Positions 12,701-23,680 of a stretch of DNA of 64,000 nucleotides are shown in pieces. This stretch comes from Gonapodya prolifera JEL478 (lineage: Eukaryota; Monoblepharomycota; Monoblepharidomycetes; Monoblepharidales; Gonapodyaceae). Each line of letters begins with the position of its first letter. Position 1 is the stretch's first letter. The position numbers and the translations under genes were made by a program. The stretch covers positions 130,258-194,257 of the forward strand of contig KQ965818.1 in the NCBI GenBank assembly GCA_001574975.1. The letters are read 5' to 3'. A model generated the notes under the pieces. That model worked only from the letters and a program-made list of their open reading frames with translations, did no database searches and was not told the DNA's origin.

Positions 12701-13313
12701 TCCTCGTACAATGACGAAAAACGTTTCGTAAGGGTGGCAGTGAAAGCTTCCTGCCGTGCTTTGAGCTTGCAAATACCTGCACCAGACTTCTCATTGCACT
12801 CTTGAGCGTAGCGCCAACATTCCCTGTCCCAGGCACAACCGTAAGGTTTCACATTTTCCAGATCGGCGCTATCCACCTTCTATGCGCCAAACACGCACTT
12901 TCAATTGCACCAACAGCTGGAAGAGTGACATCAATTCACAATGCACCCGGATCAGATGGGATTGGGCAACAGGGTGTCATGTCGCTCGCAGAAGGCGTGA
13001 ACGGTAGTGACACCACATCTTGGACATCTGACTCAGCTCTTAACACAGTTGCCATGGAAGCTCTTGCAAAAGCGGATGTGCATGGACGTGTCCTCAGGAT
13101 TCATGCTTCGGAGACCAAAATGGGAGAAAGTATCAGGACGAAACAATAGCTGGGAGGCTACGCTTATAGGTGAGTAGCGTTAAGTGCCCTTTCCAATTTA
13201 GCCTTACGCGACATTCTGTTATGTCAAGATGTTACCGAGTTGTTAGTGCACTCGGATCGCTTGAATTGACCGAGCGCATCGTTGAAGTGAACCCGGAGGA
13301 GTACCAAGATTGA
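9704..13313 (+). pseudogene. Zn2Cys6 transcription factor, paralog D (broken)
   Basis: Recognisable along its whole length as a copy of C and E, but no longer open. The ATG at 9704, equivalent to the paralog starts, meets a stop after 14 codons. The zinc cluster (CSACRTAKTK, CDSGHPRCSFC) survives but lies out of frame with the upstream part, and a stop follows soon after it near 9994. The Ser/Pro linker is shortened and split among frames. A segment of about 275 bp in the fungal_trans domain is duplicated in tandem (11160-11435 and 11436-11709). The exon before the microexon has lost its normal donor end. The 20-nt microexon (13150-13169) and the final exon (stop 13311-13313) remain. Several independent lesions make a pseudogene the best call, though a truncated product cannot be excluded. 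Confidence 0.8.
11160..11709 (+). repeat. Internal tandem duplication in paralog D (2 x ~275 bp)
   Basis: Two adjacent diverged copies of the same exon-intron-exon segment, 11160-11435 and 11436-11709. Each begins with the codons for MNEIVFK-like residues and ends at the codons for KRAARYI/L. Paralogs B, C and E carry this segment once. The copies now differ at many positions. Confidence 0.8.
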
Positions 13314-13688
13314 TTCTCCGCTATCAGTATTATCTGTTATTTATGCTTCGTCGAGTACATGTGTATTTGTACCAAGATTCTGTTTCGAAATCGTGCTCTC
13401 AGCACGGCTAGGAACGGTGCATATCGGGGAGGCTTTTAATCCACTTTAAAAGAGAGCTAGACTCTTTGCTCGCATCGCTTCCCTTCTGATGTAGTGCATT
13501 CGAGCGGTACAAACTGTTGTCTATTTCTTAGCGTCATGTGGTGACTCAAGTCGTCACATCCGGAAGCCTCCGCCGATCCCGTCCCCAACAGATATTTTCA
13601 GGGTCGTTCGGTAACACTCTGCTTGGACTCGCACACACCGGAACCTTCTCTTGGCAACGCTGCCGCGAAATACTGCGGACAGGACGAC
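13314..13688. other. Intergenic spacer D-E
   Basis: Spacer before paralog E, presumably with its promoter. It does not show the block shared by the spacers before C and D. No gene seen. Confidence 0.5.
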
Positions 13689-16600
13689 ATGTCGAGTGGC
13701 GTCGATCCCCATGTCGCGCATCAACCGCGGAAATATGACAACGATGGATCCACGCGTCGCAGAGGCAAACGCTACATCTCTAAAGCATGTCGTGCCTGTC
13801 GTGCCGCTAAGACGAAGTGAGCAGAGCTTTGCAACAACAGTCGGTCCAAATTATCACCCACAAAGTACAGGTGTGACGCGCGCAAGCCGCGATGCTCGCA
13901 CTGCGAGCAACGCAACATTGAATGCGATTGCAGCTGGGAGCAGAAACCACGAGGTCCTGCACCCGATCCACTTTCGGCCCGATCTGCACGATTGAGGGTG
14001 AGTTTGTTTCAATGTCGACGTGTAAATTGGGAAACAGCATGAGCATGACATTTTAACGAACGGAGAAAGATTTCTGGGAGAACTCGCGGATCGGACGTCG
14101 AAAATGACAGCTGAAACTGCTTCGTTAATCACTTTCCAGCGACTCAACGCTCAACATGTCCCACTTCATCACGCTCCACGACACTTGCTGGAATCTGAAA
14201 CGTTTGCGACTTTGAGCCCACCTTCCACACCACCCCCCGCCTTCCACCCCAAAAGTAAGGTCAAACGGGCAGCAAACGCTCATCCAGCTTCGAGGAATTC
14301 TTTCACCTTGGAGAACAATGCAGATACAAAGGATCGCTCAACTGGAGGCCCAGAAACGGTGATCACTGTGCGTATTGTGTAGTTACAGTGAATAATCGTT
14401 TTACATGGTATGGTTGGATGGTTGCCTAATTTCGGTATCTTTTTCCCTGGGCAACCAGCGAACATCCCCGGCGGATTCCGATCCGCTACTGCCCAGCGAC
14501 ATAGATGGGCTGGCCCTTTCACAGAGATCTTATTCGTCGGACTACCCCAGGGAAGAGCAAAACCGGGCACATCCAGAGTCAGCGGAATGGACCCAGAGGC
14601 TCAGCTCGAGCCCAGCACGACTTGTTTCCCGCGGATATCATTCAAATGTTCCAGCTGGAGATTCGCCGTCACACAGCGTGGTTCCACGTCAGAGCGTATC
14701 CACAATCCCGGCACATCAAAGTTTATTCAGTGCCAGTGGTATAACTACCGACACTGGAGAACGCATGAAAACACCATTACGCGACTCGATAGTGAGCGAA
14801 ACGCGTGTTCAGGTGGATGCTTCGATCCCCGATTACATGTTGACCCCTGTGCCGGCACCGTCGACTTCAGATCCTCCTTGTTCAACTGCACCCACGACTA
14901 CAGCATGTTATGACTTGCGATACTCACCGTCGCCTATTTTAGCAACGGGTTCTGATTCTCGTGATGAATATAGTCAGGCTCTCGCCACCCATGGGGACCC
15001 TCGCTTGTCCCATGCGATTCAACCTCCATCATTTGTACCGGACTTCCGCATTGCAACATCAAATTTAGAGGATTCCGCGTGTCCTGCAGCGACATCAGCT
15101 GATCCCGTTGCAGCTTCGACGATCAAGGGCAAGTCCATTGCAGTGGATCCTGGGTTTGTCAACCAATCTCAGAGTACTAGATCATGGGACACTGGTAGTG
15201 GCTTTCCTGCAACGATAAATGTCTCACCTTGGGATGGGTTCAATCGCGATGGTGCCTTCTCACAATTCTACGGGAACACTCACATTCCTTCATTATCAAT
15301 CGGGGAGCTTCGTTATGCATTGCCACGACAGCTCACACTGTTCGATGACTTACCGCCTCTTCCAAGCGCAGAAATTATGAACAAAATAGTGTTTAAAGCA
15401 TTCGAGGACATGCAATCTGGCGACAATCTTTTCTGTATGTGACCCCACAAGTGTGAGACACGGATAGGAGACTAACATCGACCCCAGCACTCTCAGTAAT
15501 ACACCGACCAACTTTCTTCGCTCGTATGAGATCCGGAACAGTAGATCCTCTGCTGCTTCTCTGCGTGCTTTGTTTGGGCTGTCGAAAACATCCCGCCCGC
15601 GACATTATCCGACCGTCTTTCTCAAAGCGAGCGGCACGATACTTGAAATGGGCCATCGAAACTGCAAAGCACGGTGGCGCGGTACGCTTCTCAACATTCC
15701 AAGCGCTCATGTTGTGGTCGACTTTTGTCATGTCGCATATCGGACGGGCGACAAGTGGGCAGTCGGTGTGTTTTCATCACAAGGTGTTGAAGCAAATTTC
15801 GGCTTTGTGAACGATTTTTATGGTCTTCAGTGGTTTACCTTTACCCTCTCCATCGCTGAAGCAATGAATTTGGATGTGGAGGTTGCTCCCTCTGTGCAAA
15901 TGAATTGGATTGAGCGAGAGGAAAGGCGTAGAGGATGGTGGTATGTAAGGTGCTCTCTGCTAATTCCAACAAGTGTCCGTTTGAATTCATTCGATTATCT
16001 GACTAGGTGGTGTTGGTGCTTCGATTCTTTAATTGCATTGGTGTCCAGAAGTCAGCCTCGGCTATCCGATGTGCAGCCAGCCCTTCTACTGCCGTGTGCG
16101 GAAACGTATTTCAGCTTGGATCCAGCCCCTTTGGTCGGACCTGTGAATACCCCAAGTTACCTTGTCCAGGCCGATCCCCCACTTTTCCTGGATGTTGGTG
16201 CAAAGCTGGCATCGACTAAGGACCAAGTCTGGCTTCTATACGCAGGCATCGCAAAGCAAAGTCGGACAGTTCTGCGCCTAGCTGCCGCTCTCTCTCTCAG
16301 CGGAGCCAATGAACCGTTATCTAAAAAAATGGAGTTTAAAACTCACACTGAGGTTTCGGCCAGGCTGCTGAATGTAAGCCCTGGCTCGGTGATCATCTTC
16401 GAGGAGTTCTCATGATATTTTTTGATTTAATCAAGATTTTCCCTCCTGCTGTACACCTCTTGGCTTCTAATGAGCCGTTTCCTGGAGCAGTCGTGTATCA
16501 GGGGTGGTTTGATGGGCGCCTAGTCCTGCCGTCCAGTGTTTCTTACCCGATCGCCGTGATGGCGATCATGGCATATTCAAGTTGGTTGATCCCTATGGGA

Positions 16601-17337
16601 CCACGGACAAAAAATATGCTTGAAGATACCGCATGGTGAGTTCATGTTCTGGCTCTCTTCCCGGTATATCAAGAAACCGTTGTGAATACCTTTTAATGCT
16701 AAGGGTTGGCAGTGAGACCTTCCTGCCATGCATAGAGCTTGCGAACGCTTGTACAAGACTTATCGAGAGACTCTTGAGTGCAGTACCAACATTTCCGATC
16801 CCTGGAACAGTTGTTCTTTTCCATATCTTCCAGATTGGCGTAATCCATCTTGTATGCGTGAAACACGCCCTCGCAAAAGCACCAATTACAATGAGATCGA
16901 CTTTGAGCCCCAGGGTAACCGGATCTGACGGAACCGTGGGACAGGGAGTGTCGCTCGTCGATGTGATAAACAGCATTGAGACTAGACAGTGGACGTCTGA
17001 CCCACCTCTGAGCAAAATCGTCATGGAATCCCTTGCAAAAGCCGACGTGCATGGACGCGTGCTTAGGATTCACGCCACAGGGACTAAGGCGGGTGAAGGC
17101 CTTTGGAATCTGTGAGACGCTCTTTTTCTTCTCTTCCGTGAACCACATTGACGATGTTCTTTGCGACAATATTAGCTGGACGGCAACTTTAAAAGGTGAG
17201 TACGTAGTAGCCAACTCGTTTTGCCCCATCACACTGACTTCTAAGCTTTAGATACGATCCCAATGACAAATGTTCTTGGTTCTCTCGAATTGGCGGAACG
17301 TGTTGTCGAAGTGAACTCCGAGGAATATCAGGATTGA
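13689..17337 (+). CDS. Zn2Cys6 fungal-specific transcription factor, paralog E
   Basis: Last member of the array, with the same exon plan. Exon 1 (13689-13816) and exon 2 (13871-13997) give a complete zinc cluster (CRACRAAKTKC, CSHCEQRNIEC; cysteines near 34, 37, 44, 51, 54 and 61). The Ser/Thr/Pro-rich linker is the longest open block (about 14455-15434) and ends in the conserved LFDDLPPLPS motif. The fungal_trans domain follows with IHRPTFFARMRSGT, VLCLGCRKHPARD, WCWCFDSL and GPRTKNMLEDTAW. The 20-nt microexon is at 17176-17195 and the stop at 17335-17337. All exon blocks are open, so this copy appears intact. It is predicted to bind DNA in the nucleus; its target and signal are unknown. 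It ends convergently with the REI1-type gene, about 320 bp away. Confidence 0.87.
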
Positions 17338-17656
17338 TGTCAGTCTTTAGTTATTCATATGACAATTTTGCTAATGTTATATTCAGGAAAGTTGTATATT
17401 TGGCATAAAATTTGGATACAATTTGAAATCTTTTGTCATCGATAACAGTCTATGAAAGGTGTTACGTGCTGTTTGACAATATCGGTATGGCAGCCATCCG
17501 CATCTTACTTACGTAGTACTTCAAAGAACATGCTCCGTATATTAAATGATGACGAAAGGTTCCGGCTAGTTCGCAACAGCATACAACATACAGCACTACG
17601 TGGATACGTGCACGTTCTTTCTCGCGGACCACGCTACACCACACGTCCGTGAACGC
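17338..17656. other. Convergent intergenic region
   Basis: AT-rich sequence between the stops of paralog E (plus) and the REI1-type gene (minus). It should hold both 3' ends. No gene seen. Confidence 0.5.
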
Positions 17657-19337
17657 TCAGAAGTCCACCTGTGGCCTGTAATGCTTCTGGCTGTTCCCCT
17701 TCATTCCAAACATAAGCTCCTCCCTTCTTTGCGTCCGCTGTGCAACAACCTTGGCCCTGCGCTCCTTCCGCGCCGCTTTGGCCACCTGCTCCACGTTCCG
17801 CAAGCTCACCAGAGCCTGAACTCCCGACATTCCAGCGGGAACAAGCGCTCCAGCGGACGACGAGGACGGCCCGGCGCCGAGAAGGCGATATTGCTGGGCG
17901 AGTTTCGCGGCAAGGAGGTTGGACGACCCCTGTCCGCCAGAGGACATCATGGGACCCACGAAGTTCTGCTTGTAGAAAGTTCGCAGCGAGCGGTGTCCGA
18001 TCTTGCGCCCGTCGGGTAGAACCAGTTCAGCGCTGTTCGAGGCTACGGCAGACTCTTCGTCCGAGCCGGACCCTTCAGAGACGTCATCGTCGGGGAACGC
18101 GTAAAATCGCGAAATCTCCTCGTCAGCGCCGTCCTCGTACGCTACTTTGGTATGGCCTTTGTCGACCTGAAAACACGACGTAGCGACTCTTATGATAAAG
18201 GCACCACGGCTTACAAGCAATCAAGTGACATTCTCACCATGTGTTTTCGAACAGCGTCCAATGTGTGAAGCTGGCGTCCTTTGCCGTTGCAGTAAATGCA
18301 CGTGTTCCCCACGGAAATCTTCTCTCCCAGGTACGACACCAGTCCACGAAGATCACTGATGAAGTCAATGTCGGGAATGTAGAAGGTGTGACTGATTGAC
18401 ATATGCTCCAGGTTTCTAAATGATGGAGGCCAAAACAAATATAAATAGTGGAATGACGTCCTCTCGGAGAAAGCGAGGCACCGAGAACTTACGCTTCAAG
18501 GTCCGCGCTTTGATGGTTACAGAATAAACAGTCAGCTTCAGGATTAAGCCGAACAGCGGCAGCGATCTTCTCGTCTGCTATCTTTTCAATCTCCTCCTCC
18601 GTCTTCGCGTCCGCCAAGCGTCGCTTCCACTCCATGACTTGATGTTGCAAAGGACCCTTGGCACCATTGCATTCGTTCTTACCACTGCGTTGCGACGCTG
18701 AACCCAGAGAAGCTCCCACAACAGTGGCAGGGCCCTTCGGGAGGGATGCGCTCCCGGGTGAAGACTTTTGCCCTGCTCCGTGCTTTTTCACATACGCCAA
18801 CATCGCGTCCCTGTGCTTGTTGCTCTGGAGGTGGTTCTGGTAGGCGTTGTGGGTGTAGTATGTTTTGTTGCAGGCGACACATTCGGCGGAGAATTGGGCT
18901 CTTTCAACGTCCTCCCGCGTCTTGTTTTGTTGGGCTTTGGGGTAGTTACGGTTCAGAATCCGTGGGCTTATGAAATAGGATAAGACAACCGACCTAACAT
19001 CCTCTGCTTGAAGCCATCTTCGGAGACTGGGGGAAGCAACGCAACTTTTCTTTTAAGATTATACCGGTGCCAGTCCGACCGGTAATGCGCTCGCCTTGGC
19101 GAAAGGAGGAGCGTAACTTTCAATACCCAGCACTCGCCTTGCAATACACCCTCCAACCACTCACTGAGCATCCGCGGTACTGAACCCGACCTGGCACGAT
19201 ATGCACGTGAAGAGTCCTTTTGTGCTGATGCGCGACTCGGCCGCCGACGGTGCGATGGATGCTGTTTCTGAGAAATGTGTTCCAGTTTCCGCGTCGTCCG
19301 CCACCGAGTTCGCGGGTTCCAGATCGTAAGTCGCCAT
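17657..19337 (-). CDS. REI1: REI1/ZNF622-type zinc-finger factor of 60S ribosome maturation
   Basis: Cytoplasmic pre-60S factors of this family take part in the release and recycling of the nuclear-export shuttling factor Arx1. The start at 19337 (MATYDLEPAN) leads into a first C2H2 finger (TCISCQVGFSTA, then HYRSDWHRYNLKRK and VALLPPVSEDGF). A second finger follows (CVACNKTYYTHNAYQNHL, HRDAM). Further down come CLFCNH and a CIYCNGKG finger, then an acidic stretch and the diagnostic LPDGRKIGHRSL motif with a YKQNF-like follow-up. The C-terminus is basic (RKERRAKVVAQRTQRRE). At least five exons join cleanly. The family match is strong over several separate motifs, and the gene looks complete. 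Confidence 0.93.
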
Positions 19338-19479
19338 TAACGGAGAAAAATCAGCAGAAGAGAAAAGTGTGATCGCTCGATGGATTCTGCGATAAGTTTT
19401 CTCTTCCCCTAACGACTGTGGCCATTGAAGCTCCTCGACTTGACTTTTGTTACTACACTAAACTTGAAATTTATATCTT

Positions 19480-20933
19480 CTAATCACCAAACGCAACTTC
19501 GGCATCTACGTGCTCTGCTAGCAAGAACCCGTCTACAACCTTCCAAAACTCTTCTTCTTCCTCCACCATTGGGTAATGCCCGCTCTGCTCGAAGATGTAG
19601 CCTTCTGCATGGGGGATTCCATCCACGAGTTCGACGGTGCACTGAAGACGAGACACGAGTGAGTATCAACGGGAAGACAATACCCAATAACGACCACGTA
19701 CGGATGGGGGATCTTGAGTATCCAGGCGGCCGCAAACTGCAAGAGTTGGTACGTGGACGTCAGGAAGTCGAGCACTGTAGCTGTAAGATGATGAGAACGG
19801 AGCGCCGTGTGATGTTGAAGCCATGATTTCAGACCCAATAATCGTATGAACTCACTCGAGTTGAGACAAAACTCTTGCGAACCAGACTGAAAGGCGTTCT
19901 TGTCAATCCCCGACACGTTCCATGGCAAGGCCAAATCATAACCCACGTGTCCGCGGCCGAACCTTCCCGAAAAACTTCTTCGGCGTCACCGGCCTGCCCA
20001 GATGATCCTTGAACCACTTATGATCCGGCGGCGCACCATACCCCGGCTTCTCCGCGCCCTCCCACCGACTCCAATTTATGGTCTTTATAACCGCACTCTC
20101 GAACCCCCGTCGCCGAAAGACGTAAAAAAGCGCCATCCGACGTAGAAATTCTCCGTGAAGCGGGTGCGTCGAGTTCCAAATCGCGCCCTCCGCGTGCGAC
20201 ATGGCAGGGAACCCCGACGCGCCAGACACGAGGACAAGGCGGCGCACCATGTCGGGCCGTTGAAGCGCCATGGCGAGGGCAACTATGGCGCCTTGGCTGT
20301 GCCCGATGAAGTCGATGGGCTGATTTATCCCGACGAGCGAGATCGTCTCTGGTTTGGCGATGCGGTCGTGAATGCGGATCGTTTGAGCGATGTCCCCGAC
20401 CCAGCCGTCCCGCGAGGTAGGAATCACCTTTAATCGCCGAAAGCATCTCGTCCATCGACACCATGGGCTTCCTCGTCGAGCTTCCCGCTCCCGGGGGGTC
20501 AAAGCTGATCACTGTCCGGTCCTTGGCCAGACGGGAGTACAGTGGCCGATGCGCGAGATGACGCGAAAAGTCCATGTACCCGTACGGATCCGGAACGAGA
20601 AAGGTCGGTGTAGGGAGCGGGTTGGGGCGTAGAGGTGGGCCGATCACGCTTGTGTTCGGTTTGGTGGGATTGACACCGTTTTCGCGTCACCTGTCCGTAC
20701 ACGCGGGGGGGACCATCTCGCTCGACTCACTGGTAAGCGAGCCCCTTCGAAACCTGGGTACGAATGGGCGTGGATTCATCCGTGGTATCCGAAGTGAAGC
20801 TTCGGCGGTTCGGAAGGGAATGCAATGTCGTAGAGAGGGCGATCGGACTCCTCGCGGGTCCAGCGAGCGGACAGAGTGGAAGCGACGGTATGCTACGACT
20901 CGGTGCGTGGATGTTCAGGCGGACGGCGGTCAT
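19480..20933 (-). CDS. Alpha/beta hydrolase (epoxide-hydrolase-like) with frame breaks
   Basis: Alpha/beta-hydrolase fold enzyme of unknown substrate. Seen in order are a strand/oxyanion region (FLVPDPYGYMDFSRHLA), a turn (VISFDPPGAGSS), the nucleophile elbow (DFIGHSQGAIVALAMAL, Ser nucleophile) and a C-terminal catalytic His region (EQSGHYPMVEEEEEFW). The stop is at 19480-19482. A possible first exon (start 20933) is rich in Ser, Arg and Pro and contains RRSFTS, which looks like a mitochondrial presequence; its splice to the next exon is unresolved. The frame shifts by one base near 20430 and again near 19965, with no GT-AG intron to explain either. The gene may therefore be decaying, or the sequence may have single-base errors. 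The cap domain is hard to follow. Confidence 0.65.
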
Positions 20934-21054
20934 GGTCCATTCCAGGCGGCAAATTTATGTGATTGAAAGTAGGGAAAGTGGCTTACCAATTGCATTTATG
21001 CACGTTCGCCGTCTCGCTTTTCTCAGATAGCCGCCAGAATAAATACCTATCCAA

Positions 21055-22818
21055 TTACAGCTTCGCCTGCTTCTTGCCCCGTGTCTGTCCCAACCTACTC
21101 ATCGGCCACTTCTCCCCCGCAACTTGCTCATAATACGCCTTGGTCTCCCCGCCCACAACCGTCCTCGCCTGTCTCTGGAACCCGACAACCTCTCCAGCGG
21201 GGGTCCATATGATCGAGTCCCAGTACTCCACGTTTCCCGTCGCTGGTTTCTCGTGTCCGGGGTCGGCGTGACCGGGAAGCACCGACACAGGGACGTCCGC
21301 TGCCGGCTGCCCCGACATCGTGTACATGAAGGGCGTGTCCGGGGGGAAGGGCTTGTAGAATTGCAGGCTGAGCGAGCTGGTCACCGAGGGTATCAAGGGG
21401 CCGATTTCGCGCCGTAGGACCGCCGAGAGTGGGATGGTGTCGCAAAAGAGCGTCGCAGACTGGTGGGTGAGTTCAGGGGGGAGGGGCGGGGCGGGGTGGT
21501 TGGAGGTGGCAGTGGGGTGTGACGGTGTGACAGGGAATGATGGAAGAGAATAAAATGAGAACTCACCAGTTGGTCCACGGAACGACCAGACGGATGGCCT
21601 ATGCGACGGGCAGGCAAAGAGTATGGTGTTAATATGTACGGAGCACACGTTCTCGGAGATTCCCATGAGAAAGACTTGGACCCGCGTTGCCCTTCGTGGA
21701 GAATTCGCCTCCAGCAAACTCCTCGGCCAGCGCTTCGCACTTAGGCCTCGTTCTCGCGGAGCGTGAGTATTTCGATTTGCGCCTAGACCTCGGGTTCGCT
21801 CCTCGAATGAGTCCTCGGTCAGCACTCCGGGTTAGGCCTCGATATCGATCTGCGGTTCTTTGTCTCCGGGGGACTCCTCGGTCACCGCTTCGCTCTTATG
21901 CCTCGATAATTGATATCGCTCCGCGAGAATATTCTGCTTCGGGGCAAGTGATTCGCCTCCGGCAGATCCTCGCTGTGCTCTTGGTCTCTGTCGCTCAACT
22001 CACAAATAATAAACGGCACTGTATCCAGCGTCTCCTCCCACCTCTCCTTCCTCACCTCCTCCGGTCCCTTTTTAAACCTATCCTTCATCACCTTGAGCAC
22101 ACTTTCCGCATGCAACGTCCTCACAATCCTCTGCGACCGCGCCAAATGGTCCGGCCGTGGCTGACCCGTGACTTTTGTGATCACGTCCGGTACACCGGTC
22201 TGGGGAGTTGGGGCCAGGTGACGGAGGTGGGAGAAGTCGTACCGGGGGGATAGGCGGGTTCCGGAGGTGGGGGAGGCGTCCCCGGAGGGCGAGGGGGAGG
22301 AGAGGTGCCCGCAGACGGATTGGGCAAGCACGAGAGCGCTGTGGGATGTGGCCGAGCGGGCGGTCGCGCGGACGAAGCAGAGGCGGCGTGTGGAGCGGAT
22401 GATTTCGACGTCGATTTCTGTCCAACGTTTCGACATGTTACACAATAGATTCTTTTGGCACCAGAAGAACAAGCGGTACCCACCGACTTCCTCTCCCATG
22501 GCCACCGTGGCAATAATATCCGCCGTCAGGGTCATGATGTGGGGGAAACCCCTGGGCTGTACCGTGTTGAGAATGGCCTTTGCCGTGAGTGCGTTGAGGT
22601 AGCCTCCGTACATCCTGCCATCAAAAACTGCATCACCATCTCTCCTCCGCTACAACCCCAATCGTGGTGACTACGCACTTTCCTGGTCCGATTGCGGGTG
22701 CGCCGAAGGACATCTCTTCCGGTGTGATTCGTCTGTACACGCAGCGCTCGGGAGTGGACGAGACTGCGGTCAGCGCAAAGAAGGAGTCAAAGTCGGGGAA
22801 GGACGGCGATGGCGCCAT
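21055..22818 (-). CDS. Peroxisomal acyl-CoA thioesterase (TesB/ACOT8-like double hotdog)
   Basis: Enzymes of this family hydrolyse acyl-CoA to free fatty acid and CoA, in fungi usually in peroxisomes. Exon 1 starts at 22818 (MAPSPSFPDF). It joins to MYGGYLNALTAKAIL, the N-terminal hotdog core, and then to VEIIRSTRRLCFVRA. The second hotdog follows after a 405-bp intron (21599-22003): CDTIPLSAVLRREI, SLSLQFYKPFPPDTPF, IIWTPAGEVVGFQRQ. The protein ends in AKL, a type 1 peroxisomal targeting signal. The joins CEL/SATLFCD and GPGK/MYGGY keep the frame. The identification rests on the two-hotdog layout and the targeting signal rather than on a strict signature. The large intron carries a repeat tract. 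Confidence 0.75.
21599..22003 (-). repeat. Repeat-filled intron of the thioesterase gene
   Basis: GT-AG intron of about 405 bp, compared with 45-70 bp for most introns here. It contains three imperfect copies of a GC-rich unit (near 21717, 21812 and 21872) built around CCTCGGTCACCGCTTCGC and a CTTAGGCCTCGATAT-like part. A further module around 21920-21985 contains CTCCGCGAGAATATTC (plus-strand sense) followed by TTCGCCTCCGGCAGATCCTC. The same module recurs in the intron at 54322-54542. Confidence 0.72.
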
Positions 22819-23309
22819 GGCGGAGTTAGGTGTGGGTGTGTTGGGTCGGATACAAAATTGTGGCTTTTTTCCGCGGAAAAATTCAAACCGAGTATGAACA
22901 CCACAATTGAATTATGTGTCTTTGGAGGCGCGATACACAGAAGTACTGGATGAAATATTGCCTTCAATTGTGTCGAACAGAGAACGATCTAACAGTATTA
23001 CAAGTTACAAGTAACTTCACGCCTGGTAACAACTTTCGAACGTTTTCCCGTTATGTCCTCGAGCGTGGGCGTGGCTCCGTTCGTTCCGAATCAGCATCCG
23101 ATGACCGCCCAGCAATTTTGTGTAGAGCGGCACGGAGCGTAACGGTGAACAAAGACTGATCATTCAGTCCTATCAAATATTCCATACCCTCCAACTGGCA
23201 GTCACGTATCTTTACGTTCTTATGTGGAGGGTGAGCGGTTCCGCAATAAACAGAACGGACAGAACGGTATTCGAATTTATTTTTAACAATAAACAAAATC
23301 AATAAATAT
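22819..23309. other. Intergenic region upstream of the thioesterase
   Basis: Upstream region of the thioesterase. It should contain its promoter. I see no gene or strong motif. Confidence 0.4.
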
Positions 23310-23534
23310 TACATTAGGGACCTTGCGCAAAATATCATTCAGCACTTTTCACTGATGTCAAACAATATGCCAAGACACAGGGTGAGAAATTTGGGGATGA
23401 CGATAAATTCGAATATGTTCTAATTAATAGTTTAGAGTATACTTGATGAAGCTGCTGCTTTAATGGTGGAGAATAACAATTTTTTACATGAGTGTAAATT
23501 GCTGAAGGAAATTCTGCGCAAGGTCCCTATTGTA
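23310..23534. mobile_element. Hairpin element with ~34-57 bp inverted repeats (MITE-like)
   Basis: The left arm (23310-23343) and the reverse complement of the right arm (23501-23534) match at about 29-30 of 34 positions, centred on AGGGACCTTGCGCA. Weaker similarity extends about 20 bp further inward (ACTGATGT against ACTCATGT). The AT-rich loop has no coding capacity. Inverted termini, short length and lack of a gene fit a non-autonomous DNA transposon remnant. I could not define a target-site duplication, so a plain palindromic repeat remains possible. Confidence 0.5.
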
Positions 23535-23680
23535 AAATCGAGGTAAAGCGTGATATGTATAAGCACTTGAACGTGGAAGATAACACGTCTGGGCGGACAG
23601 TTGAGGTTGCATGAAGTTGATTTCGAGAAAGCACTCATCTTTTCGCCAATGAGCGACGCTGAGGTTGTTTGAGGTGCCGT

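Noticed and set aside
1-17337. The regulator array as part of a secondary-metabolite cluster.
   Set aside because: No synthase, P450, transporter or tailoring enzyme lies within or to the right of it; the next genes are housekeeping. The left side is outside the window.
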